Source: Trichoplusia ni (Eukaryota > Arthropoda > Insecta > Lepidoptera > Noctuidae). Taken from it: 64,000 nucleotides of DNA. Both the position numbers and the translations under genes were made by a program. The stretch spans positions 3,720,001 through 3,784,000 of the forward strand of contig NC_039498.1 in assembly GCF_003590095.1 (NCBI RefSeq), read 5' to 3'. Below the pieces are notes generated by a model that was not told the origin of the DNA, ran no database searches, and saw only the letters and a list, made by a program, of their open reading frames with translations. Of the stretch, positions 13,310 through 26,189 are shown one piece after another; positions within the stretch are counted from its first letter, which is position 1, and every line of letters starts with the position of its first letter.

Positions 13310-14338
13310 AACTTATTTATAATTATAATTAGTACACGCATTTTGAATCAAGATTAAAAACATCGTGGTATTCAGAATGGAGCCAAGAATGCAGCCTGGT
13401 AAATACCCATAGTCCACACAAGTATTTCCTTCCTACGAGAGAGCATTTAGCGTCGGGCGAAGAAAGCTGTGTTCAACCATTGTGTCCGCATGCTTGTAGA
13501 CTTTTTATTGTGACGCGATAGAGTGAGTTCTTGTTCGTTATACATTTTTTTTTATTTATAACGTTACACTTAATTCTAATAGTTGGAAATTCGTTATTAA
13601 TATTTTTGGTATTTCATCAGTGTTCCATTCTACCCTCTCTTGACTACACCCAAAGCTTGTATCAGCAGAGAACTGTAGCATGAATTAATATTGGCGACAT
13701 CCTCTGTATTGTCATCTAAAATAATTGTTACATTCATTGCAAATTGAACTCTAAATTTAATGGCAAAAGCTCGGTTTTAGTGTTTGACAAGACTAACTGC
13801 TCATTGTTAGATTATTTGGAAGTTTCGTTGAAATTGTTCAAGCAGTTGAAAGTTCCCTGGATCCGTTGGGTATTATTGCGAACGATTCAGACGTAAATTT
13901 TTATACTACATTTAATAATGTGAAACCCTCTTAACCGATTCGGTCTATTTTTGGACTCGATTTTGGTACGGTGAATGGTTTGAGTGATTATTAATGCAAA
14001 GTCTATTTTAAGGGAGGCCAACATTGAAAAGGATCTCATTTGCGTTGACTTGACCCGTTGACGTGGTTAAGCCCGCTAATGAGTCATTTTAACTAGTTGC
14101 AGGTATATGTACTAAGCACACGCGACTTACTCGTAGTGTTTTTAAGAACTTTAGCGCTGGAGAATATTTGTAGTGAGACCGGTCGTTACGACCCCTGAAT
14201 GCCAACAACTTGTGAAGGGCTTGGATAACTGAAAACGCTCTCCTTATATTAATGAACTCCCTTTTACTAAGTTTTGAAGACGACATTAAATGTTTTAATT
14301 TGTCTATAAACTTTTATTTCAGCACTTTTATCCATTTC
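13310..14338. repeat. 1,029-bp tandem duplication, copy 1
   Basis: First unit of a head-to-tail duplication with copy 2 directly adjacent. Aligning the units by eye gives six substitutions and no indels, including the 9-T run, which has equal length in both. Differences are in the 'taattc(t/g)aat', 'gttatt(a/t)ata', 'taccct(c/t)tctt', 'cgta(a/c)att', 'ggtat(a/g)tgt' and 'acgac(c/a)cctg' contexts. Neither unit holds a gene; the largest frame is a 65-codon minus-strand frame present in both (14286-14089 and 15315-15118). The boundary shows 2-bp microhomology (AA). Confidence 0.95.
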
Positions 14339-15369
14339 AACTTATTTATAATTATAATTAGTACACGCATTTTGAATCAAGATTAAAAACATCGTGGTAT
14401 TCAGAATGGAGCCAAGAATGCAGCCTGGTAAATACCCATAGTCCACACAAGTATTTCCTTCCTACGAGAGAGCATTTAGCGTCGGGCGAAGAAAGCTGTG
14501 TTCAACCATTGTGTCCGCATGCTTGTAGACTTTTTATTGTGACGCGATAGAGTGAGTTCTTGTTCGTTATACATTTTTTTTTATTTATAACGTTACACTT
14601 AATTCGAATAGTTGGAAATTCGTTATTTATATTTTTGGTATTTCATCAGTGTTCCATTCTACCCTTTCTTGACTACACCCAAAGCTTGTATCAGCAGAGA
14701 ACTGTAGCATGAATTAATATTGGCGACATCCTCTGTATTGTCATCTAAAATAATTGTTACATTCATTGCAAATTGAACTCTAAATTTAATGGCAAAAGCT
14801 CGGTTTTAGTGTTTGACAAGACTAACTGCTCATTGTTAGATTATTTGGAAGTTTCGTTGAAATTGTTCAAGCAGTTGAAAGTTCCCTGGATCCGTTGGGT
14901 ATTATTGCGAACGATTCAGACGTACATTTTTATACTACATTTAATAATGTGAAACCCTCTTAACCGATTCGGTCTATTTTTGGACTCGATTTTGGTACGG
15001 TGAATGGTTTGAGTGATTATTAATGCAAAGTCTATTTTAAGGGAGGCCAACATTGAAAAGGATCTCATTTGCGTTGACTTGACCCGTTGACGTGGTTAAG
15101 CCCGCTAATGAGTCATTTTAACTAGTTGCAGGTATGTGTACTAAGCACACGCGACTTACTCGTAGTGTTTTTAAGAACTTTAGCGCTGGAGAATATTTGT
15201 AGTGAGACCGGTCGTTACGACACCTGAATGCCAACAACTTGTGAAGGGCTTGGATAACTGAAAACGCTCTCCTTATATTAATGAACTCCCTTTTACTAAG
15301 TTTTGAAGACGACATTAAATGTTTTAATTTGTCTATAAACTTTTATTTCAGCACTTTTATCCATTTCAA
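14339..15369. repeat. 1,029-bp tandem duplication, copy 2
   Basis: Second unit, offset exactly 1,029 bases from copy 1 and about 99.4% identical. It ends at 'ccatttcaa' (15361-15369), after which the flank diverges from copy 1. The near identity fits a recent duplication or ongoing gene conversion. Confidence 0.95.
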
Positions 15370-18300
15370 AATGCAAGACAGACTACAGTTATACATTTTA
15401 AAGTTATAAACGGTTACAGCATTGTTGAACCGTATTTTACGACAAATCGCTCAAGTTGAACACGAGAACCATAACGTTAGCAATATAACACTAATTCAGC
15501 TAGTTAGTCGCTAAATAGCTTCGCATTAACTACCCCTATTATCATATCTAGATCAAGCAGCATGAACGTTGGTAGTACGTTTACATTGCCAGTGCCAATT
15601 TAAAATACAATAGCCTCTTTAAACGAGTGACATTCCTACAATTGTTGACGCTGATCAAATGGTACAATTATCTTATTTATAAATTTCTAGTGTCACAATG
15701 ATAGTTACCGTAAGTACTAACGCCTCTTAACCGACTTTTATGAAATTTCTTAATTATATTTAGTAAATCTGAATTGGCTACCACCTGTTTCGCATATAAT
15801 ATGAGTTGTACACACTTAACATTTTTTTATTTGTGTGTAATTTTTCTACATGCAATAAGCTAGTTTTTTCGGAATTTATTTCCCTTGTTATGGTCAAATA
15901 AATTAGCTATAAGGAATGGCATGAGGCCTTCGCTTCACTGACGATGAATCGGTGCCCGGGAAATGGAACAGCCACAGATAGTGAAATCACTACATGTATG
16001 GACATGGATGCAAGAGATCAACAACAGAATATCCGCCAAGTGTAGCAACGGCCTGAAAAACTTCAAACGATTGATGTTTTCTCAGTCACCGGTGACCGTT
16101 CAGCAATATTATTGGTCGAAATGTCGGATTTGACTTCACCAACTGTCTGACAGTATCAGGATAGCTTGTAATAGAATTTGGTTCACCTATTACACTCGAC
16201 ACGTCGAGATTGTGAACGGGATCCAATGTGTGATCAATTACTTCACACTTTGTAGTTACCAATAGCAGCGGTGAAGTCCAGTCGATAGCACTAACTGACG
16301 CCGTCAAATATTTGTCAGAGGAAAACGGAAAATGAATATTGGCTACAAAGTTTTCAAATGTTTCATTTAAATACCAATACCAGTGCTATAGGAATGCCCA
16401 TACCGTACCGAGATTCCTTCATAAGCGTACAGTATTTTATCGTTCACTTTTTTTTTGTACCTTTTAATATTCCGTGAGCGATTTGTATTCAACGATGTAT
16501 TGCCTAATTGCCTGATTTAATTGTAATTAAAACAGGCAAATCTTTAAGATGTGTTTCCTTGGACTTCTTTGAATGTATTATAGTCTTACTCCGTATTTTA
16601 TTGTATAAATAAAACAATAGAGATGAGACACAAATAAACAACACGCCGATATTTATTCTACTTGTTGTATATTTTGGTAAAGGTAACACGCTGACTGACC
16701 TTTCAAGACGTATTCTAGTGGACCAAACTTCGAGCAGGAGAGTACTTGAAGTAGCGATATTTGAGCTGTTGCAGCACACATGACCTCTGAGACATATACG
16801 GGGCACATCTAGGTCAAAAACACAGCGCGGGCAACTGGAAAATTTTCCTTAACATCAGAAATAAAGTCGGCTAAAATATTGTTGGGAATTTCGCTTCGAT
16901 TCGCGTGTTGTCTGAACCGTAAGCAAGAATCCACTGAGATTTACCGTGGAATTATGCAGGAATATCTTTGTGAGAGCCACGTCAACTCACTTGTGAAAAA
17001 TCTTATTTCGATAAACTGTAGTCACATTGTTTGTTGTACAGTCAGCGTAAAACTTGAAACACTATCAGATTTAGAAAACAACTTAGGTTTGTTTATGTGT
17101 TGGTTTTTGTTGGTGACATTAACGGTTGGCGAAAAAAATATTTTATATCACGACTGAATCTCTCAATAGTCATTGGGTTTTGATATATTTTGAATCGTAT
17201 TTTATTATCTTTTATGTTGTTGACCCTTCCAACGCGTCTAAATTATGCTGTAACTTTTTTACTACAATGAGCGATTACTAAAAATTAAATAAAAACCCTG
17301 ATTGATAAAATAACTTCTCTAATGATTTAATTATATTAAAATCCTCAAACATAAAATTTTTGTAAACCTTTTAATATCCGTGGCATTCATACCTTTATGA
17401 AACATAACAATGTTAGAATGTTGTTGTTACGATCGGATTTCGTTGTAAGTATGGGTCTGCGTGCGTTTTATTAAGCGACCTTAAACTGACCTTCAGTAAC
17501 CTTAATATTGACCACACCGTCACCCCTTTCTTGAAACAGTGCATATTGAAAAACAAAAAGTTTGTATTCGAAATATAACTCTTTCAATGCTTAATCATAC
17601 TCTCCATAAGAAGATATTTTTGATCACCAATAGGGCTCGTATTTGCTGGTGTTATCTTGTAACCCTATCAATTTTTTTGCAATGTAAAATATCCCTATTA
17701 ATACCGTCTTAGTATAAATCGACCGTTCTAGACCAAAGTTTAAATTGCTGATTTGCGAGAAAACCATGTTGGAAATAAGTTTCAAATTGTTCAAATATGT
17801 AAACTTAGATGAATAGTCCGTACGAAACTGCTTGCTAGCAGGTAAATTCTGAAGAGCAAGTACTCCTGAGAAGATTAGCTACAAACGCAAGCATTAAATT
17901 CGAATTATTACACCGCAAACAGTGAATGTGTGTACCTCCCACGTTCGTTTCCTTAGACCAATGACCACTCTTCTTTATTGCTACAACATTGAAACTTATT
18001 CTGGCTTTTTAAGGAGTTTTAAGTTTACTTTGTGTGATTTTTTACGTTATTTTTCTTTCTGTTAATGGAGTGATTGAATAGATGTCCATACAGGCACAAT
18101 CTACCACTGTATCAATAAACTGGTCAACTGCAAGACGGCTTCGGACACTGAGTGAATTGACAGCATTGCTTTACAATGAATAAGCAAATGAAAAAAAGGT
18201 AAATGACAAATTTGTTTTTTAGCCACTCAACAATTTTATGACCGTAATGATCGTAACGTAACGTCCATCTTTTATGTTTGGTATTTGCTATTGCAGAGGC

Positions 18301-19635
18301 AAATACTTCATTTGTGCAAAATGTACCTTGTCTAGCCACCGCTTTTTCTATGATACCGTCTGTGAAAAAAGGTCATACGAATAGACAGCGGTGCCTTAGA
18401 AATACGGTTCCATCATATCAAATGGGTAACCCAAAAAAAATATGTTTTTTTTTTGTAGGTTTCGTTAAACACCCTGTAATTATTCAGGCTGTACAATTTG
18501 ACATACGCAGTTTCCCCTAATTCGCTTCATAAATATTTGCAACAAATAGGCTTTACATATTTTCATTATTTATATTTAAATTATAAATGTTTACCGAAAA
18601 CCGGAGAGCAGGTAAACATTTCCCTAAATTTCTTTTTTGTTTTATAGGAAATGTTTACCGTTACCGTTTGTTTCAACGTTTTCAAAATGGAAACATTTTA
18701 GTGTTGAGAATATTTTATAGAATATACAAATAGGATTTACTGCTTGGTGAAGGTTCTTGGCTTACGTACTTTATAGCTATCGGAGCGACAACGGCTTTCA
18801 TTGTTGTTTATCGAACCTTCAAACAAAACTCGCTAAAAGAAAAGAACATAAAAATTGAATTCGGGTAAATAGGACTTACTTTGAATTTAGAAGTCTTCTC
18901 CAGATAGTCATTTTATCACCACAAAAAGGGAATGATTAATGTTATCTACTCATGTTTTAATTAATTTTAGCGTATTTTTCATTTTGTCGTATAGAAGACC
19001 TTGTCTCAATACATTTCTGTCACGTAATAAATTTCTAACAACCGTAATCACTTGCAGTCGCTGCATACAAGCGCTGCGAGGCGACTCACGTTCCGCGCCC
19101 ATTTTTCATTCGATTCATTTTATATTGCTTTAGTTTATCCTGGATCAAAGAGGTCTCGCGAAATCTATTGTAACATCAGAAGGACCGTATGAAATACTCT
19201 TGGAAAAATATAAGTAGCTGTTATCGAAATTTTTAAACATACCTATTGTATACAAGTAAATCGAACACGGCGCTAAGAATTATAAAGCAAAGAGATTTTA
19301 TTCTCAGTTTAAAAAAAAAACGTACCTCTCTAGGATAACCAGCAATATTAAGTAACTCGCGGTGTTACCTAGACAAATTTCATTTTATGCTGTCAGTGCC
19401 ACGTGTTAAAAATGTCTTTCTCTTGTCACTTAAAATCTTCGCTTGAGCAGAAACTGCAGCTGCATAAATTTTAAATAAAAGTTGTGGAGCTTCGTTCTTA
19501 TTTTAAAACCAGTATCACAAGGATTTCAGTAAAGTTTTATTATAAAAACAAAGGAGGACTTAAGACATTCGAAATTCGAGCTAACATTGGGGAGAACAAA
19601 CGTCGGATTGATTGGGGATCTGCGGTGGCGCTATA
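15370..19635. other. Noncoding DNA with weak overlapping frames at 15.9-17.2 kb
   Basis: AT-rich DNA. Between about 15910 and 17160 base composition is more balanced and several 80-110 codon frames overlap on both strands. They include a minus-strand frame (16806-16504) with a hydrophobic stretch followed by a basic tail, and a cysteine-containing plus-strand frame ending at 17157. Since plus and minus frames look equally plausible, I cannot call a gene. A 13-bp inverted repeat with extra copies of aaatgtttaccg lies at 18585-18660. Confidence 0.45.
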
Positions 19636-19760
19636 GTGCGAATGTTGCTAATCACTCACGGCCGGGTTAGCAAGCATTTACTGCGTCAAGCCCCGTGAGG
19701 GTTCGACCCCGTCCACTTCTGTGGACAACTCGAAATCCATTAATACCTTTACATTAATAA
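19636..19760 (+). mobile_element. tRNA-derived SINE fragment
   Basis: A polymerase III B-box-like motif agggttcgacccc at 19698-19710 is followed immediately by a perfect small hairpin, gtccac-ttct-gtggac (19711-19726). The same head-plus-hairpin arrangement recurs in the copy at 52128. This layout is common in lepidopteran tRNA-derived SINEs. The A box and acceptor stem are not convincing, so it is not a functional tRNA gene. Confidence 0.55.
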
Positions 19761-20738
19761 TCATTCGAGTCTCCCTTGTAATCTATAGTTATACTTGCTG
19801 TTACTAATTTTGAATGATCAGAATAACTGATTTATATTTTACAACTGGCGCCGTGGTTAGATTTGGTAGCGTGCGTTTATAGCTCGATAAATTTGTGATA
19901 CAAATTCAATTCAACAATCTGGTTTGACCATTTCCGTGTCGTGGCTTCCAGGTGTACGTTTAGGGCATGTTTACATGCTGACCAATTACCCGCGGCCGCA
20001 GCCGAACGCATAATAGCCCATACGTCACACACACATGGGTACTTAAGTGTAAATGCAATTAAGCACGCGCCATCTTGGGTACGGGCCATTTCCGACCCAC
20101 AATGTTACCATGCCAACAAATTCAAATTTTGATTCCATTTTATTTCTATATTTTTTTTTAGTTTTGGATGGTTTTTTAATTCCATTCTAATATGTGACTA
20201 CGTTTTGCGGCCAGCGAAACAAAATTTTTTACAATTCCGCAACTATAGGTTTTGGTACAATACTACGTCAAAAGCCTCTTTGGACCGAAATCTGTATAAT
20301 GTAACCTGTAAAACTGTTAGTACTATCAACACTCCATTTTTTTCTACAAAAAAGAATAATACAACAAAATATCTGAATTTAGGAGATCGGCTAACTTTAA
20401 CATTACAAAGCTTAAACCAAACATAAAGATTTGACTCACTCGCTTAATAGATGCTGTTAAACAAACCCGATTTTATTCGAAATGAACAATGTTTCAGTTA
20501 AAATTATCACGCTTGATTCCATATAACGCGCACGTGATTAACCTAAACTGTTTGACGTTCGTGTTTTGGTCCAGAGCTCCCTCTAATATTGTTGTGAAGA
20601 ATCGTTGGTATTTGTACACAATTATTATTGAAAAATTGCATATTACTGTTAAGTGTGATTCTGACGCACTTCACTGAGGATCCCAATCAAATAGGAAAAA
20701 GAAAAACTTACCTACATAGCCTATGTATGTCTTTTTGG
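19761..20738. other. Noncoding DNA
   Basis: Nothing recognised. A GCGGCCGC-containing patch near 19990 is a local GC rise without a convincing frame. Confidence 0.55.
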
Positions 20739-20876
20739 CCGTAGCAACTGTTGATTTTGTTAACTGCGATATAACATGTGCTTAGCTATCGCAGTTCCTC
20801 AGATCGACTGACAGACAGCACAGGCTTAGTAATAGAATGCCCATTTTAAGCCGTGGGTACGGGATCCTAAAAACCT
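20739..20876 (+). repeat. Dispersed lepidopteran repeat, family A copy 2
   Basis: Plus-strand copy with the successive blocks 'gccgtagcaactgtt', 'agctatcgcagttcct', 'gactgacagacag', 'ttagtaataga' and terminal 'gtgggtacgggatccta'. The block order matches copy 1 read in reverse. It is diverged and likely inactive. Confidence 0.65.
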
Positions 20877-23800
20877 TTCTCGGAAATTGAGTGAATATTG
20901 CCCAATAATTTCGGTTCTTAGGTGCTATAAACAGAGTTTAATTTAAATTATTACCAAAACGTAGAATATGATTAAAATGCTTTTTCAAATCAAAAAATGT
21001 ACAGTAACTCTAACATTCCATGTCAATTCTTCGTAATACCTCGAAGTCTCTATTTAGATACCGACCACGGACCTGATCAGTAATTTGTTTTCCATCGCAG
21101 CAAAAACTCAGCTATCGAGATCTATTCCCAAGTGACCCCTGGTCCGGAATACAGTCTCCGCGACTTCTCAAAGACGTTTCGTATAATCCCGGACATCTGT
21201 CTGAAGCCGGATCTCATCCAAATGGAAACAAAAATTAAACGAACTGAAGCCACTTAAGGCGGATGCTTTGCGGAAAACTATACTTGATTCGACCTATTTA
21301 ACCCAATTCTTTTTAGTACACAATAAAAGGTAGCGAAATTGCATATTTATTTAAAATCAGGCCGTATTTTAGTGTTGAATGTGACTGGCGATAAATTTGA
21401 ATGCCTTGTAAATGTAAATTTACATTGTTAATGTTCTTTTTGACGTATGAGACTGCACTAAATGACTTTTTTATTGGTCCGTTAATTAATTACGTCTTTA
21501 ACAAAACAGTAGTACTAGTAATGTCCTGATTTTAATTAGAAACCTTTTCACCTCTTTCAGTTTCAAGTTCTGTTTTATATTTACATAAACTATTACACAA
21601 ATAAAAAACTCCTCAATTAAACCTACTGATGTTTTAATAAAAGTAGTCTCTCTATCTGAATAGGTGCATGTTCTGTAAGCGACCCCAGAGAGGGTTAAAT
21701 AATGATGCTAATTTTTCAAAAGGAAATAAACTTGTAATTATATTACGAGATTTTCTGAGGCCACCCTCAGCGGGCGGCCTAGGGATTAAGAGGAAAATAG
21801 TTTTGATATGCAAAAGACGGAAAATCTTTTAGGTGAGCAGTTTCCAAGCGCTGTCGTATTTTTACGCGATACGAAAATTATAAGCAAAAATGTTTTGCTT
21901 TAAAATTGCGAATGTCGTTTGTAAGCGTAATATGATTTTGTGTTAGCATAGTAAATGTGACTCAACTGTAGGCAATACAGCCGTTTAGTGATTGACAATA
22001 CTATACATATTGCAGCATGTACATACATAACTACGTAGTTCTTAAAGTCGGAACTGTTAAAAGATAAAAATATGGATTTCTTTTACACCAGTCAGTAATG
22101 CTCTCTGCTAGTTTACAAAGTATTGGCAAACTTTATTCGGTACTAACCAAGATATACCAGACTTTCAAGCGGTTTTATTAAGACAAAGGCTTTTAATTGA
22201 AGTGAATGATTAAACTCTTGTGAATTTCTACCCGATGAGAGGTTCTATTTACCAGCTGCTGCTCTGAAAACCAGTTCTAGATTTGGGTCATGAACGTAGC
22301 CCATCGAAACGATTACTCGATATCCAGAATGACTTCAAGAAGCAACGAGATAATGAAATTTTTGACCTAATTGTTATAATTTTTCGTATGTTGATGAATG
22401 AAAAGATATCGATTTTTTTAGGTTTCAATGGCTTTCAGATCTCAATTAGCCCCGGGTCAAAGCCTAGAGTTTCATCGAATAGTAATAACAGCGGAACCAT
22501 AGATTGATGTGAGTTCGACACGCGGTTGGCCAGTTTTAAATATCTATCGCTTTCTGGCCTAATAGGTATAAGCACGCGAAAGAATATAGATATTGCTAGT
22601 GTAAGTTCGGTTGTCAATTAGAAAAATTAAAAAGAAAATGCCATTTGATAAAGTGCATGAGTGCGTGAGATTTATAAGAAAAAAAGTTTTCTTAAAATCA
22701 CGTGTATTATGCAGATATATATACATACTATCCATAAAATGTATTATTCCACTCGTTTATAGGGCACATACAGGTTTCAAGTCGAAATCGTTGCGTAATG
22801 GGTAGGTATGGCGGAAGAATCATTGGCGGAGTGTTAAGAAAGACCAAAAACGTTCGCAATAAGTATGAAAAGGCCTACTATGAAGATCTAGATTTTTCCT
22901 TACAACAAAATAACCGTTGGCTTTCCAAGAGATAAACTGTAACAGGCAGGATAATTGTTAGAACCAAAAAACACAAATGGTTTTAAAATGATTTAAGTCT
23001 AGAATATTTTATGTTTGAAATTCAGAGTTGAGAAACTTCGTAAAATAGGATCCGAGGGAAGCGTGAATGAGAGTGGCAAATTTATTGTTACTGCGAGCTG
23101 AGCGGTGGGGCGGCCCCGGCGCCAGCCAAACCCAGCTGGTAACGAATATGCCGCGTCATCCGCAGCCTTCGAATGCACCCCTCCGTTAAATAGACATTGG
23201 CTTTTGAGAACAGCAATTACATTTACAAGAGAAATCCTGTCGCGTCCTTCCACTTTGTGAAGGTAAATCAAATGTCTTGGCTCCCATCGGGAATGGCCGC
23301 CAGAAGTTGAACGGCTTCTGCGGTATAGCTACATTTACAGTTCTATTTTAATCATGTTTTGGGTTTCGAGCCAGTGCCTAAACATTTTCGTAGTAGATAA
23401 TTAAATAATTGTGAACTTTATAAACCCCAATGAGCAGAATATGTTAAGATAACTATGAAAATACGGCGTCGCACGGCTGTAATGAATGCTCGTATTTCTC
23501 AATTCAGCGGTGAAGGTGAGTGAGAACAATGCAACGGAAGAAAAAAAATCTTTTGCATAGAGACTCGATACTCATCAAGCCATTAGAAAAGTTGAAAACG
23601 GTTGGATGCGCTGGAAAAGGCGATTGTTTCTGGAAAAAAGGGCGCAGAGTCCGACTGAACGAGAAATGCAATCAGTGTCCAGTATTCCGATTCTTTTGTA
23701 ATCTGGTTCGAAGTGGCTTGCTGTTTTAATTTGTGATCTTCGACGATTCTTCACGGACTGAGTTGTAAAATATTTTTAACTCTTTTAAAGCCGGATTTTC

Positions 23801-25992
23801 TATTGACTTTGCTGTCGTTTTGTTGTTTGTGGTATTTCAAGTGGGACTCAATTACTTTCTTTTCTTAAAACGTTAAAGGAAGATAAAAGTTAAATTTTTA
23901 TGAAAAATAACACAAGTATAATGTAAAAAATAATATCATATGAGAAACAAAAGTAAAACATGAAACAAACTAAGTTTTAAATTCTACATTAAGCCATGAA
24001 TTCGTTCCAAAAAACTTAAAGCAAATTCAGATATCTGAAGGAAGACATCCGGGCAAGCGCTTGACCTTGACCTCTACCCACTAAAATCGAGCGGTAAAAA
24101 GAGTACAAAACCACGAGCGAATCCACGAGTGACAAATAACTTAATCTGCACATTTGTCATAACGAAACGTGTCCGACCGTAATTTTTAGCTTCGTTTTAA
24201 TATCGCGAGACAACTCTCTGACACAATATTTCGTCCATATATCAACTTGATCCCAGTAATTAAATAACATTTAGTCTGTTGACGCGGCAACGTAGACGGC
24301 AGCAGGAAGTCTGTAATGAATGTCATTGGTGTGAACGTATAGCAATACTCCGAGATGTGTACACCGGATCTATAATTAAGGTACAAGGTAAATATAGGAA
24401 CCATTCATTTTCCCCTGAATGTCTCACTCCTCAGTCTGAACATCGTTTATTTTTCTCAAATTGTTCTATTTATATTAATTTGCGTTTCTATTTCTACGAG
24501 TCTTATGTTGACGCAGATTATCAGGTCGACCGATATATTTTGAATTATGATTTTTATTAAGACATTGAATTTTAATGCACATGTAAGCGACATCGTTACT
24601 CGCAGCGCTCGAAATATCAGTTAAATAGTTTTGGCAACGGCCAAACGCTGAATATTATAAAATGAGTTTTCGCAAGCACACCGAGCACAACAATTATAAT
24701 ACTAATGATTTATATGTGAAAAGTGTTCCAACAGTGTAAATTAATGACATATCCAAAATGCCGGATGGCTAATAAGTTATTTAAACGACCGTTAAAAGTT
24801 TGCCTATAAAACTCGGTTCGGTTCCATTCACGATTCCACGCAAAATCCAACGAAATCCAAATTATCGAATGAATTAAACGAATTCGTTTCTGCATTTTAT
24901 ATACGTTTTAAAGTTAATTGATTTCATGCGTTAAGAAATTATTAATGTGACGCTAACATTGGTAGTTAGTCAACAGATTTACGTGGATTTCGAGAAAAAA
25001 ATAAATGTGGTTAGGGCATAAAATATTCAGATGGAAGCTTGCTTAAAACCGCTAGACAATGTATGTTTCTTGCAATAATTTTATAAATTAAATAGTCCTT
25101 GTTAATGCTTATGTATGATTTCATATCAGCATAATGGAGGATTGGATAGGATTCCATAACTATTACTCAAAAATAATGTTTTTTTTTTTCATTTAAAATT
25201 TTGAAATGAAAGAAGCCACAAATGCATTTTTTATATTACATAGACCAGCTTTTAAGTAAGCCATGCAAAGAGGCCTCGAAATATTTTAAAACAGTAAACT
25301 CATTTATTTTTAATGCTTACCGTCATTCGCAGTGCAGTTCCAATAAATTTTATATTTATTGCAAAAAAATCTTATTTAAAATTCTCGGTGCAAAATCTTA
25401 ATGAAACGCAGACCAAAAATGTTTCTACGTCAATGCGTTATCGTAGCGCAGAAAGTATTTACTATTTATTATCTTAGAATTCCTCCTTTGTGTATTGCAA
25501 TCTTTAAGTTCTACTAGTTTCATAACTGCAGAAGAAATGCTGTAGTGTTTGTTCATAGTTTGTTTCGTTGGAAAATATTTTTCTCTCACATTTTTCATTT
25601 GAGATAAAGTGAGAATTGTAAGCGACGTGGCCTGTGTTTGATTGCACACGTTTCAAAGTTGTTTTTATTAGATAAAGGTTTTGTGTATTTGGAGCTTCAG
25701 ACTCATTCAGGTTTACTTCTTAGTGGGACATTATTTTTTGTGTCTCATATTCAGTTAAAACGTAAATAAATACTGGATATTATTCATATCTGGGATATAC
25801 TATTTCTGATTAATAAAAAATATTAAAATTAAAATTAAAATAATATTGTAACACAACTTTAACAAAACATTATTTCAAAGTTACCTTTTTTTCGTAACAC
25901 TGAATATTCCGAATAACTTTAGGAATCAATTTGAATTATAATAACATTTGGTTATGAAAACAAACGTTTATACTAAATGTTCTTGGTTTATT
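20877..25992. other. Noncoding DNA, small features only
   Basis: AT-rich DNA without a recognised gene. Points of note: a GC-richer patch at 23085-23180 with a 90-codon minus-strand frame, a consensus splice-donor-like AAGGTGAGTG at 23513-23522, and a 'tgaccttgacct' motif near 24062 that reads as TCAAGGTCA on the minus strand, the classic FTZ-F1/ERR monomer site. None is enough to call an exon or enhancer. Confidence 0.5.
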
Positions 25993-26189
25993 CTAGCTTA
26001 TGAATTACGATGTCGGTTATATCGCGTTTCCAAGAGAACTCTTTAAAAGTCCGGGATAAAAACTATCCTATGTTCTTTCTCATTGTCAACTCTATCTCTC
26101 TACCAAATTGCATTAAAATCAGTGGTTTAGACGTGAAAGCGTAACAGACAGACAGACAGTTACTTTCGCATTTATAATATTAGTAGAGA
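25993..26189 (-). mobile_element. Short Helitron-like element, degenerate
   Basis: On the minus strand this starts with TCTCTACTAATATTATAAA, continues with 'gcgaaagtaactgtctgtc' and ends near AGCTAG. These are the conserved ends of an extremely common lepidopteran repeat usually classed with non-autonomous Helitrons. The 3' hairpin region is degraded ('gaattacgatgtcgg' in place of the usual GC-rich stem) and the 3' flank is A rather than T. Class assignment is from memory; membership of the repeat family is clear. Confidence 0.65.

Noticed and set aside
14089..14286. 65-codon minus-strand frame repeated at 15118-15315
   Set aside because: Its repetition follows from the tandem duplication, not from selection. 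One substitution between the copies changes a residue (G to C) and there is no known motif.
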